Assembly (NCBI GenBank): GCA_018696595.1
Contig: JABHQW010000008.1
Span: 164,484 to 228,483, forward strand
Length of the DNA: 64,000 nucleotides
Direction of reading: 5' to 3'
DNA from: Candidatus Woesearchaeota archaeon
Lineage (GTDB): Archaea; Nanobdellota; Nanobdellia; Woesearchaeales; GW2011-AR9
Within the stretch, counting starts at the first letter, position 1. Every line of letters begins with the position of its first letter. The notes under the pieces were generated by a model. It was given only the letters and a program-made list of their open reading frames with translations. It searched no databases and was not told where the DNA came from. A program made the translations under genes and the position numbers. Below, piece after piece: positions 41,837 to 52,800 of the stretch.

Positions 41837-43858
41837 ATGGAAGTTGATGAACAAATTAAGGTATTTCGTGAATTTATTGAACAAAATCGTTATCCACAAT
41901 TGTTAGAAGCAGTTAGAAAAGGATTTACGCATTTGGTACTAGATTTCTCAGAATTAATCAAATTTAATACTGAAATTACGGAAGAAATATTAGAAAACCC
42001 TGAAGAATTATTAAAAGCGGCAGAATTAGCAATCAAAGAATTTGATTTGCCAAAAAAGATTACTAAATTTACAGTAAGATTTACTAAACTCCCAGAATCT
42101 CAAAAAATTAGTATTTCTGAAATTAGAAGCAAACATTTAAACAAATTTATTTGGTGTGAAGGAATTGTTAGACAAAAATCAAATGTTCGGCCACATGTAA
42201 CCGCTGCCAAATTTGAATGTCCTTCTTGTGGAAATATTCTTAGTGTACTTCAATTAGATCAGAAATATAAAGAACCAACAAGGTGTGGTTGTGGCAGAAA
42301 AGGTAAATTTAAAGAAATTTCTAAACAGTTAGTAGACGGCCAAGGATTAGTTTTGGAAGAATCTCCTGACGATTTGGATGGAGCACAATCAAAAAGAATT
42401 AACGTTTTTCTTAAAGATGATTTAGTAAGCCCGATGTCTGAAAGAAGAACTAGTCCTGGCGCAAGAGTAAAATTATGTGGATGGGTTACTGAAGTTCCAA
42501 TCACGTTAAGAAGTGGTGGACAAGCAACAAAATATGATTTAATTATTGAAGCTAATTATATTGAACCACTTGAAGATGATTTTACTAATCTTAAAATGAC
42601 TGAAGAAGAACTTGATGAAATTAAAAGTATTGCTCGTCAAGAAAATGTTATAAATGTACTCGCCAAAAGTATTGCCCCCTCAATTTATGGACATGATAAA
42701 GTTAAAGAAGCTTTAGTTTTGCAATTGGCAGGAGGGTGTAGAAAAGTCCGACCAGATGGTGTAATTACAAGAGGAGACATGCACACTCTTTTAATTGGTG
42801 ATCCTGGTTCAGGAAAATCTCAATTACTAAAAAGGATTAGTAAGGTTGCTCCAAAAGCAAGATTTACTTCAGGTAAAGGTGCTACTGCTGCAGGTTTAAC
42901 TGCCTCTGTTGTTAAAGATGAATTTCTTGGTGGTTGGAGTTTAGAAGCAGGTACACTAGTTCTAGCTAACAAAGGTTTTGCAATTATTGATGAGATGGAT
43001 AAAATGGGCAAAGAAGATCGTTCTGCTTTGCACGAAGCTTTAGAGCAGCAAAGTGTAAGTATAGCGAAAGCAAACATTCAAGCGACTTTACGTTGTGAGA
43101 CTACTGTTTTAGCAGCAGCTAATCCAAAATTTGGAAGATTTGACCCTTATGATTTAGTTGCAAACCAAATTAATTTACCTCCTACATTAATCAATAGATT
43201 TGATTTGATTTTTCCAATTAAAGATATGCCTAACAGAGAAAGAGATGATCAAACCGCTTCATTTATTCTTAGTTTACATAAAGACCCTAAAAAAGCGATT
43301 GCTGATATTTCTACAGAATTGTTAAGAAAATATTTTACTTATGTTAGACAAAGAGCTCATCCTCAGATGACTGATGAAGCAATTGAAGAAATAAAAGAAT
43401 ATTATATTTCAATGCGTAATTCTGGAGCTGGAGATGAAGCAGGAATGAAAAGCGTCCCAATTACTGCTAGACAATTAGAAGCTTTGGTAAGATTATCGGA
43501 AGCTTCTGCAAAAATTAAGTTAAGTAAATTAGTTACAAAGAAAGATGCACTTAAAGCTATTGAATTAATTGATTATTGTTTGAACCAAATTGCTAAAGAT
43601 AAAGATACTGGTCAAATAGATATTGATAGAATTGGAAGTAAAATGACTGCTACTCAAAGAGGAGGAATTAGTATTGTTAAAGAAGTTATTGCACAATTAG
43701 AAGGCGAACTTAGTGCAAAAATTATTCCTGTTGAAGCAATTGTTGAAGCAGCACAACAAAAAAATATTGCAAAAGAACAAGTAGAAGAAGTTTTAGAAAA
43801 ATTAAGAAGATCTGGAGATATATTTGAACCTAAACGAGGATTTATTCAACGACTATAA
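41837..43858 (+). CDS. mcm: MCM replicative helicase
   Basis: MCM is the hexameric helicase that unwinds DNA at the replication fork. The 673 residues show the N-terminal domain with a zinc motif (Cys 128, 131, 150 and 152) and a DNA-binding OB fold. The AAA+ core has the Walker A motif GDPGSGKSQLL from about residue 321, the helix-2 insert region LTASVVKDEFLGGWSLEAG and the Walker B motif FAIIDEMDKM. Sensor 1 is ETTVLAAANPKFGRFDPY and the arginine finger is LINRFDLIF. A C-terminal winged-helix domain ends the protein. No intein is present. The RPA32-like gene begins 2 bases after the stop codon. Confidence 0.98.
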   Translation: MEVDEQIKVFREFIEQNRYPQLLEAVRKGFTHLVLDFSELIKFNTEITEEILENPEELLKAAELAIKEFDLPKKITKFTVRFTKLPESQKISISEIRSKHLNKFIWCEGIVRQKSNVRPHVTAAKFECPSCGNILSVLQLDQKYKEPTRCGCGRKGKFKEISKQLVDGQGLVLEESPDDLDGAQSKRINVFLKDDLVSPMSERRTSPGARVKLCGWVTEVPITLRSGGQATKYDLIIEANYIEPLEDDFTNLKMTEEELDEIKSIARQENVINVLAKSIAPSIYGHDKVKEALVLQLAGGCRKVRPDGVITRGDMHTLLIGDPGSGKSQLLKRISKVAPKARFTSGKGATAAGLTASVVKDEFLGGWSLEAGTLVLANKGFAIIDEMDKMGKEDRSALHEALEQQSVSIAKANIQATLRCETTVLAAANPKFGRFDPYDLVANQINLPPTLINRFDLIFPIKDMPNRERDDQTASFILSLHKDPKKAIADISTELLRKYFTYVRQRAHPQMTDEAIEEIKEYYISMRNSGAGDEAGMKSVPITARQLEALVRLSEASAKIKLSKLVTKKDALKAIELIDYCLNQIAKDKDTGQIDIDRIGSKMTATQRGGISIVKEVIAQLEGELSAKIIPVEAIVEAAQQKNIAKEQVEEVLEKLRRSGDIFEPKRGFIQRL

Positions 43859-43860
43859 AA

Positions 43861-44622
43861 ATGGAACAAAACAAATTTGAACGACACACTGCCGTAAAAA
43901 CAATAATTAAAGAATTGTTAACTGGAGAATATGTACAAGAAAAAGAAAATAATCCTAATTATTTGTTATCTTCTTCTAAAGAAAAGATTCATAGATTAAA
44001 TGTAATGGGTATTATTTTAACTAAAGAGATTTTAGGTTCTGTTGTAAACATTTTAATTGATGATGGTACTGGTCAAATCAATTTACGTTTTTTTGAAGAA
44101 AACAAAATAATTGATTCTTTAAATACGGGTGACGCCATTTTAGTTATTGGAAGATTAAGAACTTATAATCAAGAAAGATATATTTCTTCAGAAATTGTTA
44201 AAAAAATTGATCATCTTTGGTTAAAATTAAGATCTTTAGAATTGAAGGAATTAATTAATAAAAAAGAAGAAATTGTTGTGGAAAAAGAGCCAGTTGTTGC
44301 AATAACTAACAAAGTACAAGAAACTAAAAAACTTGTTGTTGAAGCAATTACAGAAAAAGAAATTGTTAAAAATAAAAAAGAAGAAATTATTGAGAAAGAA
44401 GATAATACTGAAGAAGAAATAAGTGATAATGTTAAAGAAGATATTCTTTTACCAATAGAAAAAATTAAAAAAATTATTGAAGAGATGGATACAGGAGATG
44501 GCGTATTAATTGAAGAAATAATTTCTAAATCTCCTTTAAATGATACTGAAGAAGTTATTGAAAAAATGTTAGAAGCAGGAGATATTTTTCAAAACCTTCC
44601 TGGTAAAGTTAAAGTTTTGTAA
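43861..44622 (+). CDS. RPA32-like OB-fold protein
   Basis: The 253-residue product has an OB fold at about 10-120 (SSSKEKIHRLNVMGIILTKE, IDDGTGQINLRFFEENKIID, GDAILVIGRLRTYNQERYIS). A charged Glu/Lys-rich coiled linker (about 130-195) follows, and a C-terminal winged-helix-like module (about 200-253) ends GDIFQNLPGKVKVL. This matches the middle subunit (RPA2/RPA32) of replication protein A. It starts 2 bases after mcm and is surely in the same operon, so helicase and ssDNA-binding protein are co-expressed. The large subunit may be the protein at 9580-10641. Confidence 0.85.
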   Translation: MEQNKFERHTAVKTIIKELLTGEYVQEKENNPNYLLSSSKEKIHRLNVMGIILTKEILGSVVNILIDDGTGQINLRFFEENKIIDSLNTGDAILVIGRLRTYNQERYISSEIVKKIDHLWLKLRSLELKELINKKEEIVVEKEPVVAITNKVQETKKLVVEAITEKEIVKNKKEEIIEKEDNTEEEISDNVKEDILLPIEKIKKIIEEMDTGDGVLIEEIISKSPLNDTEEVIEKMLEAGDIFQNLPGKVKVL

Positions 44623-44642
44623 ATTAAATACTTCAATTATTT

Positions 44643-45482
44643 TCAAAACATCAATGGCGTTACATAGACTTCTACTAATGCTGCTACAATTAAAATTCCT
44701 ACACTGATCAAAATCATGTCTAAAGCGTCCATTAAGACACGATCCTCTTTCAAGTTGTGTTTGATTAATGCAATAGAAATAATCCCACCAGCCAAACCAG
44801 CAACGAAATATGAAGCCATTTCTAAAATACCATGAGTCATATAACGTAAAAAACTGAATGAAGCAGCAGAAAAGTATGAAGAAATTGCAGGTAAACCAAT
44901 TAAAGAAGCACCTTTAGCCAATTCCATCTTAAAAAAGTTACCCATTGCCGTAGCTACAACTGAAGCGTTCCAAGTTAAAATGAATATTGCTCCTGTTCCA
45001 TATAAAAATGAAAAAGTTATACAGAAAAATAAAACTTTAAGATTGTTAAGAAATATTTTTGTTAATAAACCAAAATGAGTAATTCCTCCTTGAACATTAT
45101 TGTTAGTGTTAACAATTGCTTTTTCTTGTAAAGAAAAAATTACTGTCGAAGTCTCACTTGGTAAAAATACATAAGCTAGAGCTAAAGCACTAGTTATTCC
45201 CAAAAATAAGAAAACTAGAAAAATTAATACTTTGGCATGCTCTTTAAGTAATTTCCATTCAGTATCATACTTTAAATCTATTTCTTCTTCGTTCTTAATT
45301 GTAGTGTAAAGCATTGGTAAAGTTGCCATTACAATTAAGAATACTGTTAATAACCCTGAAACTTCTCTAAAAACTAAATAAGATAAAGTTAATCCTACTA
45401 AAGCATATACAAAACCAGCTATAAACATTTCCCATGGTTTCTTCTTAACTGCAAAAGGATTGAATAAAGATTCTAAGACCAT
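44643..45482 (-). CDS. SpoIIM-family membrane protein
   Basis: The 279-residue integral membrane protein has about six helices and matches the stage II sporulation protein M family (DUF95). The typical motif is NNLKVLFFCITFSFLYGTGAIFILTWNASVVATAMGN followed by YMTHGILEMASYFVAGLAGGIIS. In archaea this family is widespread and unrelated to sporulation; its role is unknown, possibly in membrane remodelling. It lies convergent with the RPA32-like gene and next to the putative origin. Confidence 0.9.
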   Translation of the reverse strand: MVLESLFNPFAVKKKPWEMFIAGFVYALVGLTLSYLVFREVSGLLTVFLIVMATLPMLYTTIKNEEEIDLKYDTEWKLLKEHAKVLIFLVFLFLGITSALALAYVFLPSETSTVIFSLQEKAIVNTNNNVQGGITHFGLLTKIFLNNLKVLFFCITFSFLYGTGAIFILTWNASVVATAMGNFFKMELAKGASLIGLPAISSYFSAASFSFLRYMTHGILEMASYFVAGLAGGIISIALIKHNLKEDRVLMDALDMILISVGILIVAALVEVYVTPLMF

Positions 45483-45552
45483 TAATAAATGAATAATAAA
45501 AATGTATTTAAAGCTTTTCTTTTGATTGTAATATTAATTATTTTGTGTTAAC

Positions 45553-45664
45553 AAAAACACTACTGCTAATGGTGGCACATTTTGTTCATTTTTTATTCAA
45601 TGAAAAACATAAAATAAAGTAAACTAAAATTAATGAACAAAATTCTGGGTGCTGTAGTGGTTTT
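45553..45664. repeat. Two-part inverted repeat (possible ORB sites)
   Basis: Inner arms are a perfect 12-bp inverted repeat separated by 41 bases. Outer arms AAAACACTAC and GTAGTGGTTTT are nearly complementary. The arrangement (two oppositely oriented copies of one about 40-bp element) resembles paired origin recognition boxes bound by Orc1/Cdc6 in other archaea. The consensus of known ORBs is not reproduced exactly. Confidence 0.6.
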
Positions 45665-45799
45665 GCTTTTATTAAATTAATTTAATATTACTTTTTTAAA
45701 TTATATATTATGAAAATATTGTTCTGTATGTTTACGACTGAATACAAAAAATTTTTACTCCTTAAAAAAAGATTAATGCATATATTCAATACCGTGACA

Positions 45800-45953
45800 C
45801 CTTAATTTCTTATGGAGAATATTTTCAAAGGAAAAAATTCTTTGTGATGAAAAATTATTGAGGTTAATTAGTGATCAATGGTTTGAATCATCAAAAAGAA
45901 AGAGCGTGAGATAATCCTTCGGACGAGCTGACCCTTAATTTCTTATGGAGAAT
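45800..45953. repeat. 21-bp direct repeat pair, 133-bp period
   Basis: An identical 21-base sequence beginning CCTTAATTTCTT and ending GGAGAAT is found at 45800-45820 and at 45933-45953. Similarity extends a few bases on both sides (TGAC before, ATTT after). The stretch between is richer in G and C than its surroundings near 45901-45935, so a structured RNA or binding site is possible. Confidence 0.7.
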
Positions 45954-46392
45954 TATTTAATTTTGTTTGAGTTAATTTTAGTTCATGTCTGTGGTTGAAT
46001 GTAATCCTTTAAGGTTATTTGATATTTTATTTAATTAATCAGTATTGATCAATTAAAATCATTCATTATTTCTATTTAAGAGATTCATCAAAAGTAGTAG
46101 GGGGGGAAAGAATAAAATAAAGAATGAAAGGGAAAATAAAGAATCAAGATAAAGTATCATTGGATTATTATAAAAATAATTAAGAAAGAAAAATTACTTG
46201 GATAATTAAATTAATAGTTTGTTGCTGAAAGTAAGTTAGTATAGTAATAGATTATATAATAATAATAATAATATATTAAATATAATATATAATAAGGTTA
46301 AACTTTTCATCTTCTTGTTCTTATTTGAGATCAAACAACTTTCTTTTTTCATTGTTCTCTTTCTTTCTTCTTCTTTCTTTTCTATATTGAAA

Positions 46393-46413
46393 ATATATAT
46401 ATATATATATATA
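46393..46413. repeat. (AT)n tract, candidate unwinding element
   Basis: A 21-base alternating AT run between two ATA-repeat stretches (about 46258-46275 and 46425-46442). Such tracts melt easily and are typical of origin unwinding elements; here it lies about 400 bases before orc1/cdc6. Confidence 0.6.
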
Positions 46414-46802
46414 ATAAACTATTTAATAATAATAATAATAATATAAAACAAATACAAAAATTACTACTTCTTAATTTTTTTACTTATACCAAAACATTTT
46501 TTTTTGATTAACGAATAACAAAACAACTTAATCCTTTAACTTCTATATTCTATATTATTACCTCATTATTACCTCATTAACTAAAATAAACCTATTAATT
46601 CATAATTCACTACTTAATAATCTTCAGATAACTATTTATAGAAGTTCCACCCGTAATAGAGGTATTAAAGTATATTTGTTGTCTTATACTTTGAAGATGC
46701 AATTTCTTTATATAATTGCAAGCTTCAATGTATGAATATAACAAAAAACAAACAATCTTTTTTTTTAAAAGATAAGTTTCCAACAGAAATGAGGGGGTAG
46801 GT

Positions 46803-48005
46803 ATGGCGCAAATAGGGGATTTTTTTGAGAACTTTTTAAAGAAAGAATCAATCTTTCTGAATAAAGCAGTTTTAATGTCAGCACACATTCCAACTGATAT
46901 ATTGTATCGAGAAGAACAAATTCAAGAAGTTGCTAACATCTTGGCACCCTTATTAAGAACAGAAAGACCTTCTAATTTATTTATTTATGGTAAAACTGGA
47001 ACAGGTAAAACTCTTGCTGTTAAACATATTATGGAATCTATGTTAGAAATTGCTAAAAAGAATAATGTTCCTTTAAAACCAATTTATGTGAATTGTAAGT
47101 TAAAACGTGTTGCTGATACTGAATATAGATTAATTGCACAATTAATTAAGGATTTTGGCAGAGATATTCCTTCAACTGGTTTACCTACAGATGAGGTTTA
47201 TAATATCTTTTACAAATTGTTAGATCAAGAAAAAAAGATTGTTCTTTTGATTTTAGACGAAATTGACCAATTAACTAAAAAGATTGGTGATGAGATCTTA
47301 TATAACCTAACTAGAATTAATGCTGAACTAAAACAATCACAAATTTGTTTACTGGGAATTTCTAATAATTTAGTTTTCTCTGAAAACCTAGATCCTAGAG
47401 TTAAAAGTAGTTTATCAGAAGAAGAATTAATTTTCCCGCCTTATAATGCGATACAAATTCAAGAAATTTTAAAGAGTAGGGCAAAAGTTGCGTTTAAAGA
47501 AGAAGTAATTCAACCTGGAGTAATCGAAAAATGTTCAGCTTATGCTGCTAGAGAACATGGGGATGCTCGAAGAGCAATAGATTTGTTAAGAGTTTCAGGA
47601 GAACTTGCCGAAAGAGCAGGTTCAACAATAGTAAAAATTGAACATTTGGATGATGCTGAAAGAAAAGTTGAATCTGACAAAATAATTAATGCTATTGTCA
47701 GTCAACCAAAACAATTTCAAAGTGTTTTATATTCAATTATTTTAATTTCTCCACAAAAAAGACAATTTTACACTGGAGAAATTTATGAAGTTTACAAAAA
47801 CATCTGTAAACAGACCAAATTTAATGTTTTAACTCAAAGAAGAATATCAGATATTCTTGCAGAATTGGACATGTTGGGAATAATTAATGCTAAAATCATT
47901 TCTAAAGGTAGATATGGTAGAACTAGAGAAGTTTCTTTATCTGTTGAAGAAAACATTTTGATTAAACTAAGAGAAATTTTAGAAAAATCTTTACACATTA
48001 ATTGA
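46803..48005 (+). CDS. orc1: Orc1/Cdc6 origin-recognition protein
   Basis: The 400-residue protein recognises origins and helps load MCM. The AAA+ domain has the Walker A motif IYGKTGTGKT ending at residue 70, the Walker B motif LILDEIDQL and sensor 2 in EHGDARRAIDLLR. A C-terminal winged helix (about 310-395, YTGEIYEVYKNICKQ, LTQRRISDILAELDMLGII) binds DNA. A purine-rich GAGGGGGTAGGT directly precedes the ATG. It is the first gene of an orc1-DP1-DP2 series on the plus strand, with gaps of 52 and 27 bases, and lies immediately beside the putative origin. Confidence 0.98.
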   Translation: MAQIGDFFENFLKKESIFLNKAVLMSAHIPTDILYREEQIQEVANILAPLLRTERPSNLFIYGKTGTGKTLAVKHIMESMLEIAKKNNVPLKPIYVNCKLKRVADTEYRLIAQLIKDFGRDIPSTGLPTDEVYNIFYKLLDQEKKIVLLILDEIDQLTKKIGDEILYNLTRINAELKQSQICLLGISNNLVFSENLDPRVKSSLSEEELIFPPYNAIQIQEILKSRAKVAFKEEVIQPGVIEKCSAYAAREHGDARRAIDLLRVSGELAERAGSTIVKIEHLDDAERKVESDKIINAIVSQPKQFQSVLYSIILISPQKRQFYTGEIYEVYKNICKQTKFNVLTQRRISDILAELDMLGIINAKIISKGRYGRTREVSLSVEENILIKLREILEKSLHIN

Positions 48006-48057
48006 ATATGAATTTATAATTTATTAATAAATAAATAAAAATAAAGTAAAACAAAAT

Positions 48058-49782
48058 ATGACTAAAAGCAAAGAAGAAATTATTGAGGAAATGTTTGAGA
48101 AAGGAGTTTTAATTAGTGAAGACTTCTTGAAAAAGGAAGAGAATCAATCCTCTGATAATAAATTTACTGGAAAAATAGAAGCAGAAGAAGATTTATTAGT
48201 TCTTAATTCTGATTATGCTGAAGTAATTAAACAACAAACCAGTTTGGTAGATTGGCACGAATTAGATTCATTAAAAGTAGGATCCGAAAAAGAAAGAAAC
48301 GACGATCTTTACCAAAATGAACTTCAACAATTAAAAAAGTCAGAATTAGTTTTACAAAACAGCAACACTTCTAAAGAAACTTCTAGTTTAGAAGTAGAAC
48401 TAAATGTTGAAGAAAATGGAGCAACAACTTCAACCACTACAGAAACAAAATCCGAAGAACTTATTGAATCAAGTATGAATGTAATTGAACTTAATGAATC
48501 CGAAAAAAATAATTTGGCAATGCTGAAGAATGTAGAAATTGTTTTTTCTTATACAAATATTCCTTTCAAATACAAAATTAATGATTTTGGTAATATTTTC
48601 AGATCTCGTTATAAATGTTTAGAAAAATTGTTACGTAATAGACAAGAATTACGAAGTACTTTAACAATTAATAGAATATTGGGAAAAAAAGAAAAAGAAA
48701 AAGTTTCTATTATTGGCGTTATTGAAGATGTTGGAACAACAAGAAGTGGTCACATCATGTTAACTTTAGAAGATTTGACTGGAAAAATAAAAGTTCTTGT
48801 TTCTAAAAATAATAAAGACCTATTTCCTTTAGCAAAAGAATTAGTTTATGATGAAGTAATTGGCATTACGGGCAATTGTGGGGATAAAATAATTTTTGCT
48901 AACAATATTATTTGGCCAGATATTCCTGAAACTAATGAAATGAGAAAAGGTAATAAAGAAGAATATGCTATTTTTCTTTCAGATCTTCATGTTGGTTCAA
49001 ATGTATTTTTAGAGGACGAATTCAATAAATTTTTACGTTGGATTCAAGGAGACACAGGTAATGATAAACAAAGAGAATTAGCCAATAAAGTTAAATATAT
49101 TATTATTGCAGGAGATTTAGTTGACGGTATTGGAATTTATCCTACACATGAAGAAGACTTAAAAATTAAAGATATAAAAAAACAGTACGAAGAGGTTGTC
49201 AGGTTAATTAAAAAAATACCATTAAACAAAAAAATCATTGTTTGTCCAGGTAATCACGATTTAGTACATCTTGCAGAACCTCAACCAGTTTTCTATCCCG
49301 AATATACTCAATGTTTATACGACCAACCAAACGTAATCGTTGTTAGTAATCCTGCAATGATTAATATTGGAAAGACTGAAGATTTTTCAGGATTTAATAT
49401 TTTAATGTATCACGGATGTAGTTTTGATTATTATGTTGCTAACGTTGAATCGATTCGTAATAACGGGGGATATCATCGAGCAGATTTAATTATGAAATTT
49501 TTGTTAAAAAGAAGACATCTTGCTCCGGCATTTAAATCAGTACCTTATTTTCCAGGTCATAAAGAGGATCCTCTATTGATAAAAACCATTCCTGACTTTT
49601 TTGTAACAGGACACATTCATTATTCCAAGGTCGCCAATTATAAAGGTGTAACAATGATTTCAGGAAGTTGTTGGCAAGCAAAAACTTCGTTTCAAGAAAA
49701 GTTGGGACACGAACCAGAACCAGCAAGAGTTCCAGTTGTAAATTTAAAAACGAGAGAGGTAAAAATATTAAAATTTGTTTAG
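48058..49782 (+). CDS. polB: DNA polymerase D small subunit DP1
   Basis: DP1 is the small subunit of the archaeal replicative polymerase D and carries the 3'-5' proofreading exonuclease. The 574 residues have an N-terminal low-complexity region (about 1-160), an OB fold (VSIIGVIEDVGTTRSGHIML, LEDLTGKIKVLVS) and a calcineurin-like phosphoesterase domain. That domain has FLSDLHVGS near residue 308, IIAGDLVDGIG, CPGNHDLV, YHGCSFDYY and TGHIHYSK, so all metal-binding motifs are intact. DP2 begins 27 bases downstream. Confidence 0.97.
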   Translation: MTKSKEEIIEEMFEKGVLISEDFLKKEENQSSDNKFTGKIEAEEDLLVLNSDYAEVIKQQTSLVDWHELDSLKVGSEKERNDDLYQNELQQLKKSELVLQNSNTSKETSSLEVELNVEENGATTSTTTETKSEELIESSMNVIELNESEKNNLAMLKNVEIVFSYTNIPFKYKINDFGNIFRSRYKCLEKLLRNRQELRSTLTINRILGKKEKEKVSIIGVIEDVGTTRSGHIMLTLEDLTGKIKVLVSKNNKDLFPLAKELVYDEVIGITGNCGDKIIFANNIIWPDIPETNEMRKGNKEEYAIFLSDLHVGSNVFLEDEFNKFLRWIQGDTGNDKQRELANKVKYIIIAGDLVDGIGIYPTHEEDLKIKDIKKQYEEVVRLIKKIPLNKKIIVCPGNHDLVHLAEPQPVFYPEYTQCLYDQPNVIVVSNPAMINIGKTEDFSGFNILMYHGCSFDYYVANVESIRNNGGYHRADLIMKFLLKRRHLAPAFKSVPYFPGHKEDPLLIKTIPDFFVTGHIHYSKVANYKGVTMISGSCWQAKTSFQEKLGHEPEPARVPVVNLKTREVKILKFV

Positions 49783-49809
49783 TTAAATAAAATGAAATAA
49801 AATAATAAA

Positions 49810-52800
49810 ATGTCTAAAGCATCCCCAGAAATAAAAAAGTACTTTGCCGTATTAAATGATGAAGTTAAACGTAGTTATGACTTAGCTGCAGAAGCACATA
49901 AAAAGAATCTTGATCCTGATAAAATTGTTCCAATTCCATTAGCAAAGAATATGGCCGAAAGAGTTGTTGGATTAATTTCAGTAGTAGCTCCACAAGTTTT
50001 AGAAACAAACATTACTGATAGAATTATGGAATTAGAAAAGGAATACGGTTTATTAGATTGGCGAGTAGGATTTAAAATTGCTGAAGAAGTTGCTAAAGAA
50101 ACATTTTGTAAATTTAAAGATAAACAGGAAGCAATTGAAATTGGAATTAGAGTAGGATTTGCTTATTTAACTTTAGGTATTGTATCTGCACCGTTGGAAG
50201 GTTTTATTGGAATTAAGATTAAAAAACGAAAAGATGGAAAAGAATATTTTGCTTTACAATATGCTGGGCCAATTAGAGCGGCAGGAGGAACAGCATCTTC
50301 TGTTTCTGTCATTTTAAGTGATTATGTTCGAGTAAAATTAGGTTATGCTCCTTACGATCCCGATGAAACAGAAATTAATCGTTACAATGCAGAAGTTCAT
50401 GATTACCATGAAAGAATTACTAATTTACAATACCATCCTTCAGATGAAGAAGTAAAATTTATGGTTTCTCATTTACCTGTAGAAGTTGATGGTGATCCTA
50501 CAGAAAAATTTGAAGTTTCCAATTTTAAAGATTTACCGAGAATTGAAACAAATTTAATTCGTGGCGGAGTTGCTTTAGTGTTAGCAGAAGGTTTATCTCA
50601 AAAAACACCTAAATTATGGAAAAGGTTATCTAAATGGGGTAAAGATTTTGGGTTAGGGCATTGGGATTTCTTGAAGGATTTTTTAGATTTAAAAGATAAA
50701 CTTCATGCCGAAGAGGATGATGGGAAATCCGAAGCAGGTAAGGACGAAAAAAAAACAGTTAAAGCAAATAACACATTTATTATGGACTTAGTTGCTGGAA
50801 GACCCATATTAACTCATCCTTTAGCAGTGGGAGGTTTTAGATTAAGATATGGCAGAACTAGAGTTACTGGTTTTTCTACTTGTGCTTTACATCCTGCAAC
50901 CATGATTGTATTAAACAAGTTTATTGCTATTGGAACCCAAATTAAAACGGAGAGACCAGGAAAAGCTGCAACAACAACAGTTTGTGAAAGTTTAGAAGGG
51001 CCAATCGTAAGATTAAATAATGGGTCTGTTAAACAATTAAAGACAGATATTGAAGCAAAAGAAGTTCTTAAAGACGTAGAAGAAATTGTTTTTTTAGGAG
51101 ATATTTTATTTAATTATGGGGATTTTTCTGAGAATGGACAAGATTTGGTTCCTGCTGGTTATTGTCACGAATGGTGGGCTTTAGAAGTCGAGAAAGCAAT
51201 TAAAAATTTATATTCAGAAGATGAAATTAAAAAAGCTTCTGATTTATTGGAAATAGATCCAGAAGAATTAAAAAACTTTGTTGAAAAACCATTATACTTT
51301 TCTCCTGATTGGAACCAATCATTAACACTTAGTAAGAAACTAAAAGTTCCTTTACATCCCGATTATACTTTTTATTGGAAATTAGTTTCCGGTAAAGATT
51401 TACTGATTTTAATGGAATGGTTTAACGAAGGAAAAGTTAAGATTGATGAAAAGGGAATTAAAAAAATAATTTTTCCTTATGATGAAAAGATTGAAAAATA
51501 CAAATTAGCAAAGAAAACATTAGAAAATTTAGGGGTTACCCATCAATTAATTAACAAAGAAAATTTAGTTTTAGCTAGGAAAGAAGCGAACATTTTTGCT
51601 TTTTGTTTAGATTTTAAGGATCAGAAAGGACTAGAAGGAACGAAATTAACTAAGGAACTAGTTGAAAATAAAGATGGTTTAGAAGTTATTAATTATATCT
51701 GTGATGTTGAAATAAGAGATAAAGCTGGAACTTTTATTGGGGCAAGAATGGGCCGTCCTGAAAAAGCTAAAATGAGAAAAATGACTGGATCTCCCCAAGT
51801 AATGTTTCCTGTTGGTGAAGAGGGAGACCGAATGCGAAGTTTTCAAGCTGCTCTTAAAGTAGGAAAAATAAGAAACACTTTTCCTCATTTTTATTGTACT
51901 AAATGTAAAAAAGAAATGATTTATTCTAATTGTGAAGAATGTAATAACGAATGCGAAAAAAAGTATCACTGTCGATTTTGCGGCGATTTAGAAAAAGAAA
52001 CTTGTCGTCATGGTGATGCAAATCCTTTCAGAACAACAGATATTGACATTAAATATTATTTTAATAAAGCTAAAGAAAGGATTGGAGAAAGATTACATCC
52101 AGACTTAATCAAAGGTGTACGCGGTACATCAAACAAAGAACACGTCATGGAACATTTATCTAAAGGGATTCTGAGAGCTAAACATAATATTTATGTGAAT
52201 AAAGATGGCACTACTCGTTATGATGGAACAGAAATGCCTATCACTCATTTTAAACCAAGAGAAATTAAAACTTCTGTTGAAAAGTTAAAAAAATTAGGCT
52301 ACAATAAGGATGTATATGGAAATGAAATAGAAAATGATGATCAAATAATAGAAATAAAACCACAAGATGTTATTTTGCCAGGGTTCAATTCTTTGGAAGA
52401 ATCAGGGCCACAAGTATTGTTTAGGGTTGCAAATTTCATTGATGAATTATTAGTTAAATTTTATGGATTAAAACCTTTTTATAATTTAGAATCTGAAGAG
52501 GATTTAGTTGGACATTTAGTTATTGGCTTAGCACCACATATTTCTGCAGGATTAATAGGGAGAATTATTGGTTTTTCTGAAACCCAAGGATTATTGACCC
52601 ACCCAATGTATCACGCTGGAATGCGTAGAGACTGTGATGGCGATGAAGCGGCAGTACTACTTTTAATGGATGCTTTGTTGAATTTTTCTCGTCAGTACTT
52701 GCCCGAGAGACGTGGAGCAAAAACAATGGATGCCCCATTAGTATTAACTTCAACTTTAGTGCCTTCGGAAGTAGACGACCAAGTTCATGGAATGGATGTT

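Larger units (their letters stand above)
45483..46802. other. Candidate replication origin, gene-free AT-rich region
   Basis: A 1.3-kb region without a credible gene, directly upstream of orc1/cdc6. It holds an inverted repeat pair: ATTTTGTTCATT (45579-45590) and its complement (45632-45643). These are flanked by related outer arms AAAACACTACTGC (about 45554-45566) and GCTGTAGTGGTTTT (45651-45664). It also contains a 21-bp direct repeat (45800-45820 and 45933-45953), a run of seven G (46100-46106), an (AT)n tract (46393-46413) and ATA-repeats. In Pyrococcus the origin lies beside cdc6 and the polymerase D genes, as here. The repeats may be Orc1 sites (ORB-like) and the AT tract the unwinding element; this is an inference from layout and sequence character. 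Confidence 0.65.

Noticed and set aside
45844..45931. C/D box sRNA (GTGATGA at 45844-45850, CTGA at 45928-45931).
   Set aside because: The spacing of about 77 bases is long, and no good C'/D' pair lies between; the boxes are probably chance.
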